Origin: JBBIJR01 sp037445875 | Lineage (GTDB): Bacteria > CLD3 > SB21 | Assembly (NCBI GenBank): GCA_037445875.1 | Contig: JBBIJR010000024.1 | Coordinates: 1 to 44,773 of the forward strand | Reading direction: 5' to 3' | DNA length: 44,773 nucleotides | In this document: piece after piece, positions 16,337 through 25,200 of the stretch | How positions within the stretch are numbered: the stretch's first letter is position 1 | How the letters are laid out: the number at the start of each line of letters is the position of its first letter | The notes under the pieces: model-generated | Database searches by the model: none | Told to the model about the DNA's origin: nothing | Seen by the model: only the letters and a program-made list of their open reading frames with translations | Program-made: the position numbers and the translations under genes

Positions 16337-17152
16337 ATGAACAACGTTTTTTGTGTTGCCAGCCAAAAAGGAGGTGTCGGCAAGACGACCACCGTTCTGA
16401 ACCTGGGTTTGGCACTGGCTCAGAAGGGTCGGCGTGTTTTGCTGGTGGATGCCGATCCCCAGGGAGGGATCGCCTTGTGTCTGGAGGGTCAGGGGAGTCC
16501 CGCCCACGACCGGAGAGGGCTTTTCCATGCGTTGTCCGGTGAAGGCGATCTGCGGGAGCTGGCACGGTCGACGGACGTCGAGAACGTCCAGGTCATCGAC
16601 AGCGGCGTGGAACGGCCCGGGATCGCGGACTACGAAGAAGCAGCGCGGGCGGCAGGCCTGTTTCGGGAACTCATTCAAAGCGCTTCGGCACAGCACGACG
16701 TGGTGCTGGTCGACTGTCCTCCCGGCGTCGGTGTCATTCCCACCAGTGCGCTCGTCGCATCGGATTATGTGCTCGTGCCCCTCCAGTGCGAACCTCTTGG
16801 CCTCAGGACGCTGCCGCAGTTGCTGCGCTTGCTGATCGACGTGAAACAGGGACAGAACCACCGCCTCGATCTGGCCGGCATCGTGATTACCATGTTCGAT
16901 GCCATGAACACCACATCGCAGGTCGTGGCCCAGCAGATCCGCCATCATTTTGATCCCGATATCGTATTCCGCACGCTGGTGCCTCGCGACCCGGCCTTAA
17001 ACGTGCTGTTTTCGCCCACCGGCCGAATCGAGAGTGTGCTGAAAGAACTTCACGCCTTTTCCATCGGCTTGAAGGCCTATGGCGAGCTTGCCGACGAACT
17101 GGAAGAGCGATTTGTACACTCCGCAGCCGACCTTGCCTACCATTCTACCTAA
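16337..17152 (+). CDS. ParA/MinD-type P-loop ATPase
   Basis: The 271-residue protein carries the deviant Walker A KGGVGKTT at 11-18 with both the signature and catalytic lysines (K11, K16). Walker A' is LLVDADPQG, Walker B is VVLVDCPPG, and the switch region VASDYVLVPLQCEPLGLRTL follows. There is no N-terminal DNA-binding helix-turn-helix, and no ParB gene is near, so it is not a plasmid or chromosome partition pair. Orphan ParA-like ATPases place chemoreceptors, carboxysomes, flagella or other cargo, using a dedicated partner protein. Here it is tightly packed between two V4R proteins (4 and 18 bases), which are the natural partner candidates. ATPase assignment is solid; the cargo is unknown. 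Confidence 0.92.
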   Translation: MNNVFCVASQKGGVGKTTTVLNLGLALAQKGRRVLLVDADPQGGIALCLEGQGSPAHDRRGLFHALSGEGDLRELARSTDVENVQVIDSGVERPGIADYEEAARAAGLFRELIQSASAQHDVVLVDCPPGVGVIPTSALVASDYVLVPLQCEPLGLRTLPQLLRLLIDVKQGQNHRLDLAGIVITMFDAMNTTSQVVAQQIRHHFDPDIVFRTLVPRDPALNVLFSPTGRIESVLKELHAFSIGLKAYGELADELEERFVHSAADLAYHST

Positions 17153-17170
17153 CGTAACGCAGGTTCCCTT

Positions 17171-17863
17171 ATGCTGGACGTAACGGAAACAAAAGAGAAG
17201 TTTGCGGAATTCATCCTTCCGCGGGACTATGTCAGTTTCTCACCGCTGACCGCCGAGATCATACTCAACGGAAACCAGCGCGGCATGGCGATAGACCGGA
17301 CGTTCTTAACAGGCCTCCAGCGATATTTGCAGACCCAGTTTCAGGATCGGTACACCCGTATTCTTTACGAGGTGGGTTTTGCCTGGGGAGGACAGGCGTA
17401 TGCGCAGATCGAAGCCATGGCCCTGACGGTGTTTCCGGAAGTCCGAAACATCAAAGAGCTGAACATGAATCGGTTTCACCAACTCTTCACCAACCATCTT
17501 TCGTCCATGGGCTGGGGCAACTTCGAGCTTAAGCGCCGGGACAATTTCCTGTTTGTCGATCTGTATGACTCGCTCTACGTGGACGTGTTGAGAAACGAGC
17601 CGATATGGGGCGGTACCGGAAAACCGTACACGGTGTGTCATCTGTACGCCGGGTTCTTCGCGGGAATTTTCAGCCGCATTTCCAACATGGACCTGGCCTG
17701 TCTGGAGATTACCTGCATGATTGATGGCTACGAGAATTGCTCCTTTCTTCTCGACAACGCGGATACCGTCAGGAAGATCGGAGCGAGGGTCCAGAGCGGG
17801 CTGGCGCCGCTGGATGCCTTTCAGAAGGCCAAGAGAGAAATCGAAGAACAATACGTGGATTGA
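17171..17863 (+). CDS. V4R domain protein B (cysteine-containing)
   Basis: The 230-residue protein has a helical N-terminus (YTRILYEVGFAWGG) and a C-terminal V4R domain. The latter has the core AGFFAGIFSRISNMDLACLE and the classic end C182-MIDGYEN-C190-SF, which in V4R proteins such as the 4-vinyl reductase BchJ and the sensor domains of XylR/DmpR-type regulators helps form a metal or ligand site. No DNA-binding or kinase domain is attached, so it is a stand-alone V4R protein. Its clear paralogue lies on the other side of the ParA gene, suggesting a heterodimer. It starts 18 bases after the ParA stop and 2 bases separate it from the next gene. Confidence 0.78.
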   Translation: MLDVTETKEKFAEFILPRDYVSFSPLTAEIILNGNQRGMAIDRTFLTGLQRYLQTQFQDRYTRILYEVGFAWGGQAYAQIEAMALTVFPEVRNIKELNMNRFHQLFTNHLSSMGWGNFELKRRDNFLFVDLYDSLYVDVLRNEPIWGGTGKPYTVCHLYAGFFAGIFSRISNMDLACLEITCMIDGYENCSFLLDNADTVRKIGARVQSGLAPLDAFQKAKREIEEQYVD

Positions 17864-17865
17864 CG

Positions 17866-18243
17866 ATGGACAAGCCTGTTTACCGAGAGACCCTTGAGGC
17901 CGCGGACCTCCTTCGCACGTTCCATTCGATCCAGGTCCGAACAGAACCTGACGATGAATACGCGGACGCCCGGGCCGTGTTCTTTGACAAGGAATACCTC
18001 ACGATGGCGGAATTTCTTGCGCCTATAGGGGCCGTCTTGACGCGGACCGATCGTACTTCCGGGGGACTCACGATCGAGAAGTTCTTCTCAACATCGCTGA
18101 AGCCGGCATCGCCCAGACCGAAATCGGACCGTGAGAGGCTGCAGGAGCTCTTCAGCCGCGAGTTGGAGTCGCAGGCCGCTCAGCTGGACCAGCTCAAGCG
18201 GATCGAAAGCATTAAGGCTTTCCTTTCCCGACTGCCTTCCTGA
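17866..18243 (+). CDS. Small protein of unknown function with C-terminal coiled coil
   Basis: I do not recognise a family for this 125-residue protein. The N-terminal two-thirds are mixed, with FFDKEYLTMAEFLAPIGAVLTR. The last 40 residues are a charged helix likely to form a coiled coil (ERLQELFSRELESQAAQLDQ). It starts 2 bases after the V4R-B stop, so it belongs to the same transcript and may be an adaptor for the V4R/ParA set (inference). No signal peptide or membrane segment is visible. A longer reading from 17737 would overlap the V4R gene and is not needed. Confidence 0.65.
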   Translation: MDKPVYRETLEAADLLRTFHSIQVRTEPDDEYADARAVFFDKEYLTMAEFLAPIGAVLTRTDRTSGGLTIEKFFSTSLKPASPRPKSDRERLQELFSRELESQAAQLDQLKRIESIKAFLSRLPS

Positions 18244-18325
18244 TTCTTTCTGCCGGGCGCATGCACGGCGGCGACGCTGCTTTTCGTCATCTTCACACGC
18301 ACAACTATTCCCAAGGAGTATTGTC

Positions 18326-21300
18326 ATGTTTCGGATGAGCATACATCTGGCCGGATGCTGGGCCTGGTTTGCCGTTCTGTCGTCATCCGTCGTTGCCCAG
18401 TGGGACACGGTATCGATTGCTGGCCTCAAGGCACGCAGCATCGGTCCAGCCGGCATGAGCGGCCGCATCTCCGACATAGATGCCCTGGCCGACGACCCTA
18501 ACCTGATCATTGTGGGTACGGCCACCGGAGGGGTATGGAAGTCGCTCAACGGGGGCATTACCTGGAAGCCGATCTTTGACCGCCAACCGGTTTCTTCGAT
18601 CGGAGCCGTGGCGATCGATCCGTCCAACCCCTCCCTCATTTGGGTAGGTACGGGAGAGGCCCATACCCGGAACACTGCAGGTGTGGGCAACGGCGTCTAC
18701 AAGAGCCCCGACGGAGGAGAAACGTGGAAGTACCTCGGACTCGACAAAACTGAAAAGATCCACAACGTGATCGTTCATCCGCACAACCCGGATGTTGTGT
18801 ACGTGTCTGCCCTGGGGAGTTCGTGGGCTGAGAATCCGGAGCGGGGTGTCTTCAAGACCACTGACGGCGGCAAAACATGGAAAAGAATCCTGTTCGTTGA
18901 CTCACGCACGGGTTGCGCCGACCTGGTGATGGATCCGGGTAATCCGAACAAGCTGTTTGCGGCGATGTGGGAACACCGCCGGTGGCCGTGGTTTTTCAAG
19001 TCCGGAGGTTCCGGCAGCGGGCTCTATGTGACCCACGACGGCGGTGAGAACTGGAAGCGCCTGACGGACAAGGAGGGACTGCCCTCGGGGGACCTGGGTC
19101 GTATCGGCCTGGCCATTTCCAGGAGCAACCCGGAAGTGGTTTATGCGCTCGTGGAGGCCCAGAAAAGCCTGCTGCTGCGTTCGGAGGATGGGGGACGATC
19201 GTGGAAAAGAACCAACGACAAGCCAAACATCTCGGCACGTCCGTTCTATTTCTCCGATATCCGCGTGGACCCGCAGGACGAGAACCGTCTGTACTTGCTT
19301 CACTACATCGTCGAGTTGAGCATTGATCGGGGCAAGACCTTCGAGACGGTCGTATCATGGGACAAGATCCACGGAGATCATCATGCTCTCTGGATATCGC
19401 CGAAGGACGGCCGGATCATGATCAACGGAAACGACGGAGGCCTGGCGATTACGCAGGACCGCGGCAAGACCTGGAGGTTTGTGGAAAACCTTCCGCTTGC
19501 TCAGTTCTACCACATTGCTGTGGACATGAATACGCCGTATCGAGTTTATGGAGGTCTGCAGGACAACGGTTCTTGGCGCGGCCCCGGCAGCGTGTGGGAA
19601 TGGAACGGGATACGGAACTATCATTGGGAACCGGTCGGCTGGGGTGACGGTTTCGGAACGCTGCCGGATCCTCAAAATCCATCGATCGTCTACAGCATGT
19701 CCCAGGGGGGATACCTGTACCGCTACAACGATCGGAATTCCGAACTGAAGATCATACGGCCTCCACAACCGGACGGCGTCAAACTTCGATTCAACTGGAA
19801 CGCGGCGATCGCCCTGGACCCGTTTGACAGCGGAACGGTGTACTACGGAAGCCAGTTTGTTCACAAGAGCACCGATCGGGGTGAAACCTGGACGATCGTC
19901 AGCCCGGACCTCACAACAAACGACACGTCCAAACAACATCAAGCGAAGAGCGGGGGATTGACGCTGGACGTTACGTCAGCCGAAAACTACTGCACCATTC
20001 TGACCATCGCCCCAAGTCCGGTCAAACGGGGCGTCATCTGGGTGGGAACGGACGACGGGCAGGTGCACGTGACCCGCGACGGCGGAGGGTCCTGGGAAAA
20101 CGTTGTACAACGGATCCCGAAACTGCCCGGAAATACCTGGTGTCCTCACATAGAAGCGTCACCCTTCGAAGAAGGCACTGCTTTCGCCGTCTTCGATGAC
20201 CATCGCAGAAACAACTGGACGACGTACGCCTACCGGACGACGGACTTCGGAAAAACATGGACCAGTCTTACGACCAGACCACCCAGAGCGGAACCGGGCG
20301 ATACGCTCATCTGGGGATACGCTTTAAGCATTGCACAAGATCCCGTCGACAGGGATGTGCTGTTCCTTGGGACCGGCTTCGGCCTGTTCTTCTCGTTGGA
20401 CGGAGGCAAGGCATGGAAGAAATTCACGGCCGGATTTCCTACCGTGCCCGTGACGGAAATCGTCGTGCACCCTCGAGACCATGATCTCGTGGTTGGCACG
20501 CACGGACGTGCCGTTTACATTATCGACCGTATCGGAGTGCTCCGCCAACTGAAGAAGAACGTCCTCGATCAGCCGCTGCACGCGTTTGAAATACCCACGG
20601 CCGTGCAGTACCAGGGTAAGGCGGGTAACGGGTATTTCGGCCCGGGCGATGCGTTCTTTTCGGGGGACAATGTTTCTTACGGCGCGATGATCACTTACTA
20701 CATGCAATCCGCCCGCGTAGCCGATACGTCAAAGGGAAGCGATTCGGTGTCAAGCTCCGGCGCTCAAAAGAAAGTCAGGATCGAGATCAGCAATTCGGAG
20801 GGCAAGACCGTACGGAAGATGGAAGGACCGGTGCAGAATGGCATCAATCGTGTGTACTGGGACTTACTGGAGGATCCCTTCAAGACGCCAAAACTTGGGC
20901 AACGGGGGGGCGAGGGCGAAGGCCAGGGACCGGAAATCCTGCCCGGTACCTACACCGTCAAGATCCAGGCGGGCCGTCATGAGGTTTTCCAGAAAGTGGA
21001 AGTAGTGCAGGACCCCAGGTACACGTATGATGCGACGGCCCGGAAGGAAAAATACGAAGTGATTCGGAAGATCGGTGAACGAATCGAAATCATTACCGAG
21101 GCGGTGGAGCGCATTCAAAAAATGAACAAAGTGATCCAAGACGTGCTGGATCGAGCCCGGGAGCCTAAAGACAGCCTGACGAAGAACCTCGCTCAATCGG
21201 GAGAAACGCTCCAGAAAACGCTTCGAAGGGTCCAAGATCTTCTCGTGGAATCGCCGGACGTCCAGGGTATCAACGATGCAAGCGACGTGGCGCTCACCCG

Positions 21301-21529
21301 ACTGCAGACCGTTCAGTGGTTCATGGGCTCGTCGTGGGATGCACCTTCGATCGGACACATGAACTACCTGCGGCAGGCGGACAGTGTCCTGGCAAAGGCT
21401 TTGCACGAGTTTAACAGGGTCTTTGCAGAGGACGTGGTCGCTTTTGAGAACAAGGTCAAGGAAGCCTCATTCAATTTCTTCCCGGAAAAGGATCCACTGG
21501 ACCTTGACTGGAGGCGGAAGAAGGAATAG
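18326..21529 (+). CDS. Secreted sortilin/VPS10-type beta-propeller protein
   Basis: The 1067-residue protein has a signal peptide ending near SSVVAQ, then a long run of BNR/Asp-box repeats characteristic of the VPS10/sortilin-like 'glycosyl hydrolase' family: SLNGGITWKP, SPDGGETWKY, TTDGGKTWKR, THDGGENWKR, SEDGGRSWKR, STDRGETWTI, SLDGGKAWKK. After the propellers (to about residue 760) comes a beta-sandwich segment (VRIEISNSEGKTVRKM, LPGTYTVKI). A helical C-terminus follows, typical of the large ~1050-residue FCB and Gemmatimonadota members. These proteins are exported; enzymatic activity is unproven despite the database name. ATG at 18326 has AAGGAG at 18313-18318. It may be transcribed with the V4R operon 82 bases upstream, and ends at a strong terminator. 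Confidence 0.88.
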   Translation: MFRMSIHLAGCWAWFAVLSSSVVAQWDTVSIAGLKARSIGPAGMSGRISDIDALADDPNLIIVGTATGGVWKSLNGGITWKPIFDRQPVSSIGAVAIDPSNPSLIWVGTGEAHTRNTAGVGNGVYKSPDGGETWKYLGLDKTEKIHNVIVHPHNPDVVYVSALGSSWAENPERGVFKTTDGGKTWKRILFVDSRTGCADLVMDPGNPNKLFAAMWEHRRWPWFFKSGGSGSGLYVTHDGGENWKRLTDKEGLPSGDLGRIGLAISRSNPEVVYALVEAQKSLLLRSEDGGRSWKRTNDKPNISARPFYFSDIRVDPQDENRLYLLHYIVELSIDRGKTFETVVSWDKIHGDHHALWISPKDGRIMINGNDGGLAITQDRGKTWRFVENLPLAQFYHIAVDMNTPYRVYGGLQDNGSWRGPGSVWEWNGIRNYHWEPVGWGDGFGTLPDPQNPSIVYSMSQGGYLYRYNDRNSELKIIRPPQPDGVKLRFNWNAAIALDPFDSGTVYYGSQFVHKSTDRGETWTIVSPDLTTNDTSKQHQAKSGGLTLDVTSAENYCTILTIAPSPVKRGVIWVGTDDGQVHVTRDGGGSWENVVQRIPKLPGNTWCPHIEASPFEEGTAFAVFDDHRRNNWTTYAYRTTDFGKTWTSLTTRPPRAEPGDTLIWGYALSIAQDPVDRDVLFLGTGFGLFFSLDGGKAWKKFTAGFPTVPVTEIVVHPRDHDLVVGTHGRAVYIIDRIGVLRQLKKNVLDQPLHAFEIPTAVQYQGKAGNGYFGPGDAFFSGDNVSYGAMITYYMQSARVADTSKGSDSVSSSGAQKKVRIEISNSEGKTVRKMEGPVQNGINRVYWDLLEDPFKTPKLGQRGGEGEGQGPEILPGTYTVKIQAGRHEVFQKVEVVQDPRYTYDATARKEKYEVIRKIGERIEIITEAVERIQKMNKVIQDVLDRAREPKDSLTKNLAQSGETLQKTLRRVQDLLVESPDVQGINDASDVALTRLQTVQWFMGSSWDAPSIGHMNYLRQADSVLAKALHEFNRVFAEDVVAFENKVKEASFNFFPEKDPLDLDWRRKKE

Positions 21530-21556
21530 GTCCCTTTACAGGTGAATGGCAAAAGA

Positions 21557-21590
21557 CGAAGGGGTTCCGCAGGGAACCCCTTCGCCTTTT
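21557..21590. terminator. Bidirectional Rho-independent terminator
   Basis: A perfect 12-bp stem (21557-21568 with 21573-21584) with a GCAG loop is followed on the plus strand by CCTTTT and on the minus strand by TCTTTT. It sits between the convergent propeller gene (ends 21529) and the CsgG-like gene (ends 21603) and can serve both. Confidence 0.88.
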
Positions 21591-21602
21591 CAGGCTTGCG
21601 CG

Positions 21603-22223
21603 CTACGGAAGCGTCGGCGGATTCGAGAAGGCCTTGATCCCGTTGTCTTTCTTGATGAACAGCAGGTAGGCGGCGACTCCTCCGCCGGCGGCCACCGCTC
21701 CGCTGAGCAGATACCACTTCGTCTTGCCGGGAAGCCTGATCTTCTCTGGTTCGAGGCCAGCGAAGATCCGTGCAATGTTCTTCATCACCTGTACCAGGCC
21801 ATCCGTAGGGCCGTCGTAATCCTGTTTGGACGAATTCACGATCTTTCCGGTTGTGACATCGATCAGGCGTACGTCCACCGTGTAGGTCCGGCCGACCTTG
21901 CCGATGGTTCCCAGGGCGATTTGCTCGGCACTGAGGAGTTTGCCGGCCTTCGTGGCGTTGTCGGCGCTCAATTCGGACAGGGCAAAGTCCTGTTCCGCAA
22001 GAAGAGCGTTCATGTAGGAGCGCTCGATCAGATCGAATTGCAGAGATTGCATTTCGCTGCGGAGACGATCGGAGAGCGCCTGAGCTTCGGATTTCAGCAC
22101 CCCGCCGGTGACCTGGAGGTCCAGAACGGCTACCAGGGGCTTGGTTATTCGCCGCTCCTGCGCGGGGCTGGCCAGCGCCGCTCCGATCAGAAGTGCGAGC
22201 AAGGTCAATACTTGGAGTTTCAT
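21603..22223 (-). CDS. CsgG/LpoB-like exported protein
   Basis: The ~206-residue protein starts with a signal peptide (MKLQVLTLLALLIGAALASPAQ). It then follows the CsgG-like pattern VAVLDLQVTGG, LSDRLRSEMQ, FDLIERSYMNALLAEQDF, AGKLLSAEQIALGTIGKVG, YTVDVRLIDVTTGKI. A C-terminal transmembrane helix (YLLSGAVAAGGGVAAYLLF) is unusual for curli CsgG and resembles FCB 'CsgG-family' regulators or assembly factors. Two starts are possible: 22235 and 22223; the latter is preceded by GAGG at good spacing and begins the signal peptide. It starts 22 bases after the stop of the 1486-residue secreted protein on the same strand and is probably cotranscribed with it. Confidence 0.78.
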   Translation of the reverse strand: MKLQVLTLLALLIGAALASPAQERRITKPLVAVLDLQVTGGVLKSEAQALSDRLRSEMQSLQFDLIERSYMNALLAEQDFALSELSADNATKAGKLLSAEQIALGTIGKVGRTYTVDVRLIDVTTGKIVNSSKQDYDGPTDGLVQVMKNIARIFAGLEPEKIRLPGKTKWYLLSGAVAAGGGVAAYLLFIKKDNGIKAFSNPPTLP

Positions 22224-22245
22224 GGTGTGCCTCATTTCTTTCCGT

Positions 22246-25200
22246 TTATCTTAATAACGTCATTTTGCGTGTGCGGGTAAACAATCCGGACCCGTCGATC
22301 GCCTCGGCGTGCAGGCGGTACACGTACACGCCGCTTGCCACACTGCGTCCGGCGTCGTTTCGGCCGTCCCAGGCCACAGAATGCGCAGCCGCAGCTTCCT
22401 GCCCCCGCACCAGTGTTCGCACCTTCTGTCCCAGCATGTTGTAAACGGCTAACTCGACTCGTGACGCCGTCGGTAAACCGTAACGGATGACCGTGGTGGG
22501 ATTGAAGGGATTGGGGAAATTCGTGCCGAGGTAGTAACTGGTCGGAACGGTCTGGGCCCGTGTTCTCTCGATAAAATCCGCCGTCCCAACGAATAGCCTG
22601 TAGACGTGGGGCTTTCCGGAGACTGTGACGTTGACGGATAAGGGATCCAGGGCTACGTTGCGATCTCGGTCAAGCCACAGCAGCTCGTAGCCCTCGGGGA
22701 TGGTTTCCAACCCCTGGACGGATAACTGGGCAGTTGCGGACGGTCCGCCGGTTCGCAGAGTGAAATCCCAATAGTGTCCCTCCCCGCTCAGAGGACGGAA
22801 ATCGGAATTGAGATCGTTTCCGTTTCCGATGAATGAGACGAACGCATCGCCCGGGCCGAGGACCGGGAGTCGCGGCCGATCGTAATCGTCCAGGGACTCG
22901 CGCGCATCCTCCAGTTCACCTACATGGTGAGTGATCACCTCGCGGTCCTGCGTTAATTGGAGAGAGAGGACATACTCCCCGTCCCGGAGCGAGCCATTGA
23001 CGACGGCTCGTCGGGGAGCGCCGGAGTTCTTCAACAAACTGCCGGCAGCGATGGCAGGATAATACAGGTCGTACGTTCCCGAATCGGGAGACGAGTAGTA
23101 CATGTATCCCTTCCAGGGTTCCAGGATGAGCTCGGATAGCTCAAAATCCTCCACGTACCGGAACTTTCCGTTTCTTAACGTGACGATCTCGGCGTACTCG
23201 ACGCGATCGTTGAACAGGGCGACGTCCAGCCAACGGATGCCGAAGGCATAAGGATTGGCGATCATATTCCAGCCGGGATTGATGGTGACAAAGGCGGTGG
23301 CGGGATTAGCCGTCTTGCCGGGGCCTGAATTCAGCGTCTTTGGTTTTCGGGTGATCAGGAGGTAGGCCTTGCCGCTCTCTATGTTCCCGAACGTCACGTC
23401 GCCGTCCGTAGCGCGAATCCAATCGTCATCGGCGTCGTTGTATCGGTATAACTGCCAGTCTCCGTCGTCGCCGATTTGGCCCAGGTTGCTCTCTCCGAAA
23501 GCGCCCTGAGGCGTCGCGTTGTTGAGGACAATGGGAAAGGACACGAGTTGAAACGCGCTGCCGCCGGTTCCGCCGGGCAGGCTTAGGGAACCGCTGCTGC
23601 TGAGGCCCGGCCGGGGAACGGTGATGGGAAGTTGATAGGTGCTGTCACCGCCGCCGATGTTCGGGAAGTACAGCGTCACCGAGCCCGGACCTGTGCCCGA
23701 AGCTTCGACATAGAACTCCAAACCGTTCTCCGTAATATCGTCGGACGGTACCGTCGCATTGAAAATGGCAATGCCCGTTCCTCCTCCGGCCGCAGGCGAA
23801 AACGGAACGGACTGAAATCCTGCCGCCTGCGTGCCCACTTTTCTGTAGTACAACCTGGCCGTAACTTCGGACGTTGTGAGTTGGGCCAGCCCGAGCTGGA
23901 TGGTCATCCCCTGATTCTGACCGAGTTGGGGCCGGAGGTTGGCCAGATTCAGAATATCGATCGCGGCGCCGGTTCCTACTACGGTGATCACTCGAAGGGA
24001 ATCGGGCTCGTTGGCAAAGAAATTGTGGGCCGAACTCAATATGCCTATGTGATCGACAAAGCCCCCTGCGCTCGTAGGCCGGAAATGAACGGGAACAGGC
24101 AGGGATTGGCCGGGTGCCACAAGGGCTTCGCCGTTGACCGTTATGTCGTCGGGTTCGTCAAGGGAAAAATGCGATCCTTCGGCGAAGAACAACCCGTAGA
24201 CGTGGAGAGTATCGGCCCCGTTATTCGTCAATGTCAGTGTCGTGGTTTTCACGTTGTACAGCAGAGCGCCGCCGAGCTCAAGGCTGTCTCCTTTAAGGCC
24301 GGTTTGAATCCTGGACGCCCGCGGGTTGCCCACCAGCCGCGTGGATAGAGAAAACACCGAATCGAGACCTCGGCTCGATTTGCCGCGGTAATAGGCCGTC
24401 AGCGTCGCCTGACTAAAGGCCAGTCCGCCGGGAGCGTAGAAAATGGTTACGGGCGTGCTTGAGAGAAGATCGAGAGGAAAACCGAATTCCAGCTGGCCGA
24501 GGAGCGGATCGGCAAAGCCGAATTCTCCGTTCACATCGTCCGTGATGCGAAAACTGTCCACAATAGCGACCGCCGTACCGCTGTTGGTATACGTTACGTC
24601 GAAGTACGACGTGTCCTGGAGATTCACCGATGTGGGCGGAGATGAGGCCAGCGTATCGTGTGACAGCGACGCAATCTGTCTGAGGCGCCAGATACCATTA
24701 TCGGCAGCAGCGTAGAGGATGAATGACTGGTCTTCGTAGTCGTTGTCGTCCAGAACTTTATGGACCATCAATTGATCCAATGGACTGCTGGAGACCTCGT
24801 GCCACGTGGTGAGGAAAAAGCTTGCCTTAAAGATCTTGCGCGTGCCGTCGTTCATGTCATAATTGAGATAGCTTGCGTCGTCGCCGACATGAACGTCGAC
24901 GGCGTATCCGTGGCGTGGTGGGTCGATCTGGTCCAGTGTATAGGTGATGTCGTATGCCTCCCACTGTCCCGGGGAATCCTGGAAAACAGCATCAAGCTGC
25001 TGAACGCCGTCCGGGTCTCGGCTTAGCACGAAAAGGATCCCGCCGAATCTCGATGAGAACTTCTCAATCGTGAAACCGGGCGGAGCATTGTAGACGGATG
25101 TCCAGGTCGGAACGCCGCGGTAGACCGTCCGGTAAATCGCCTGGTCCGTTCCCGCGTATATGGAAACCAACGGGTAGGCGTCGTCTAACGTGACCCGTGT

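Noticed and set aside
16337..17152. Plasmid-type partition locus
   Set aside because: There is no ParB gene, no centromere-like repeats and no replication gene; the ATPase is flanked by V4R genes instead.
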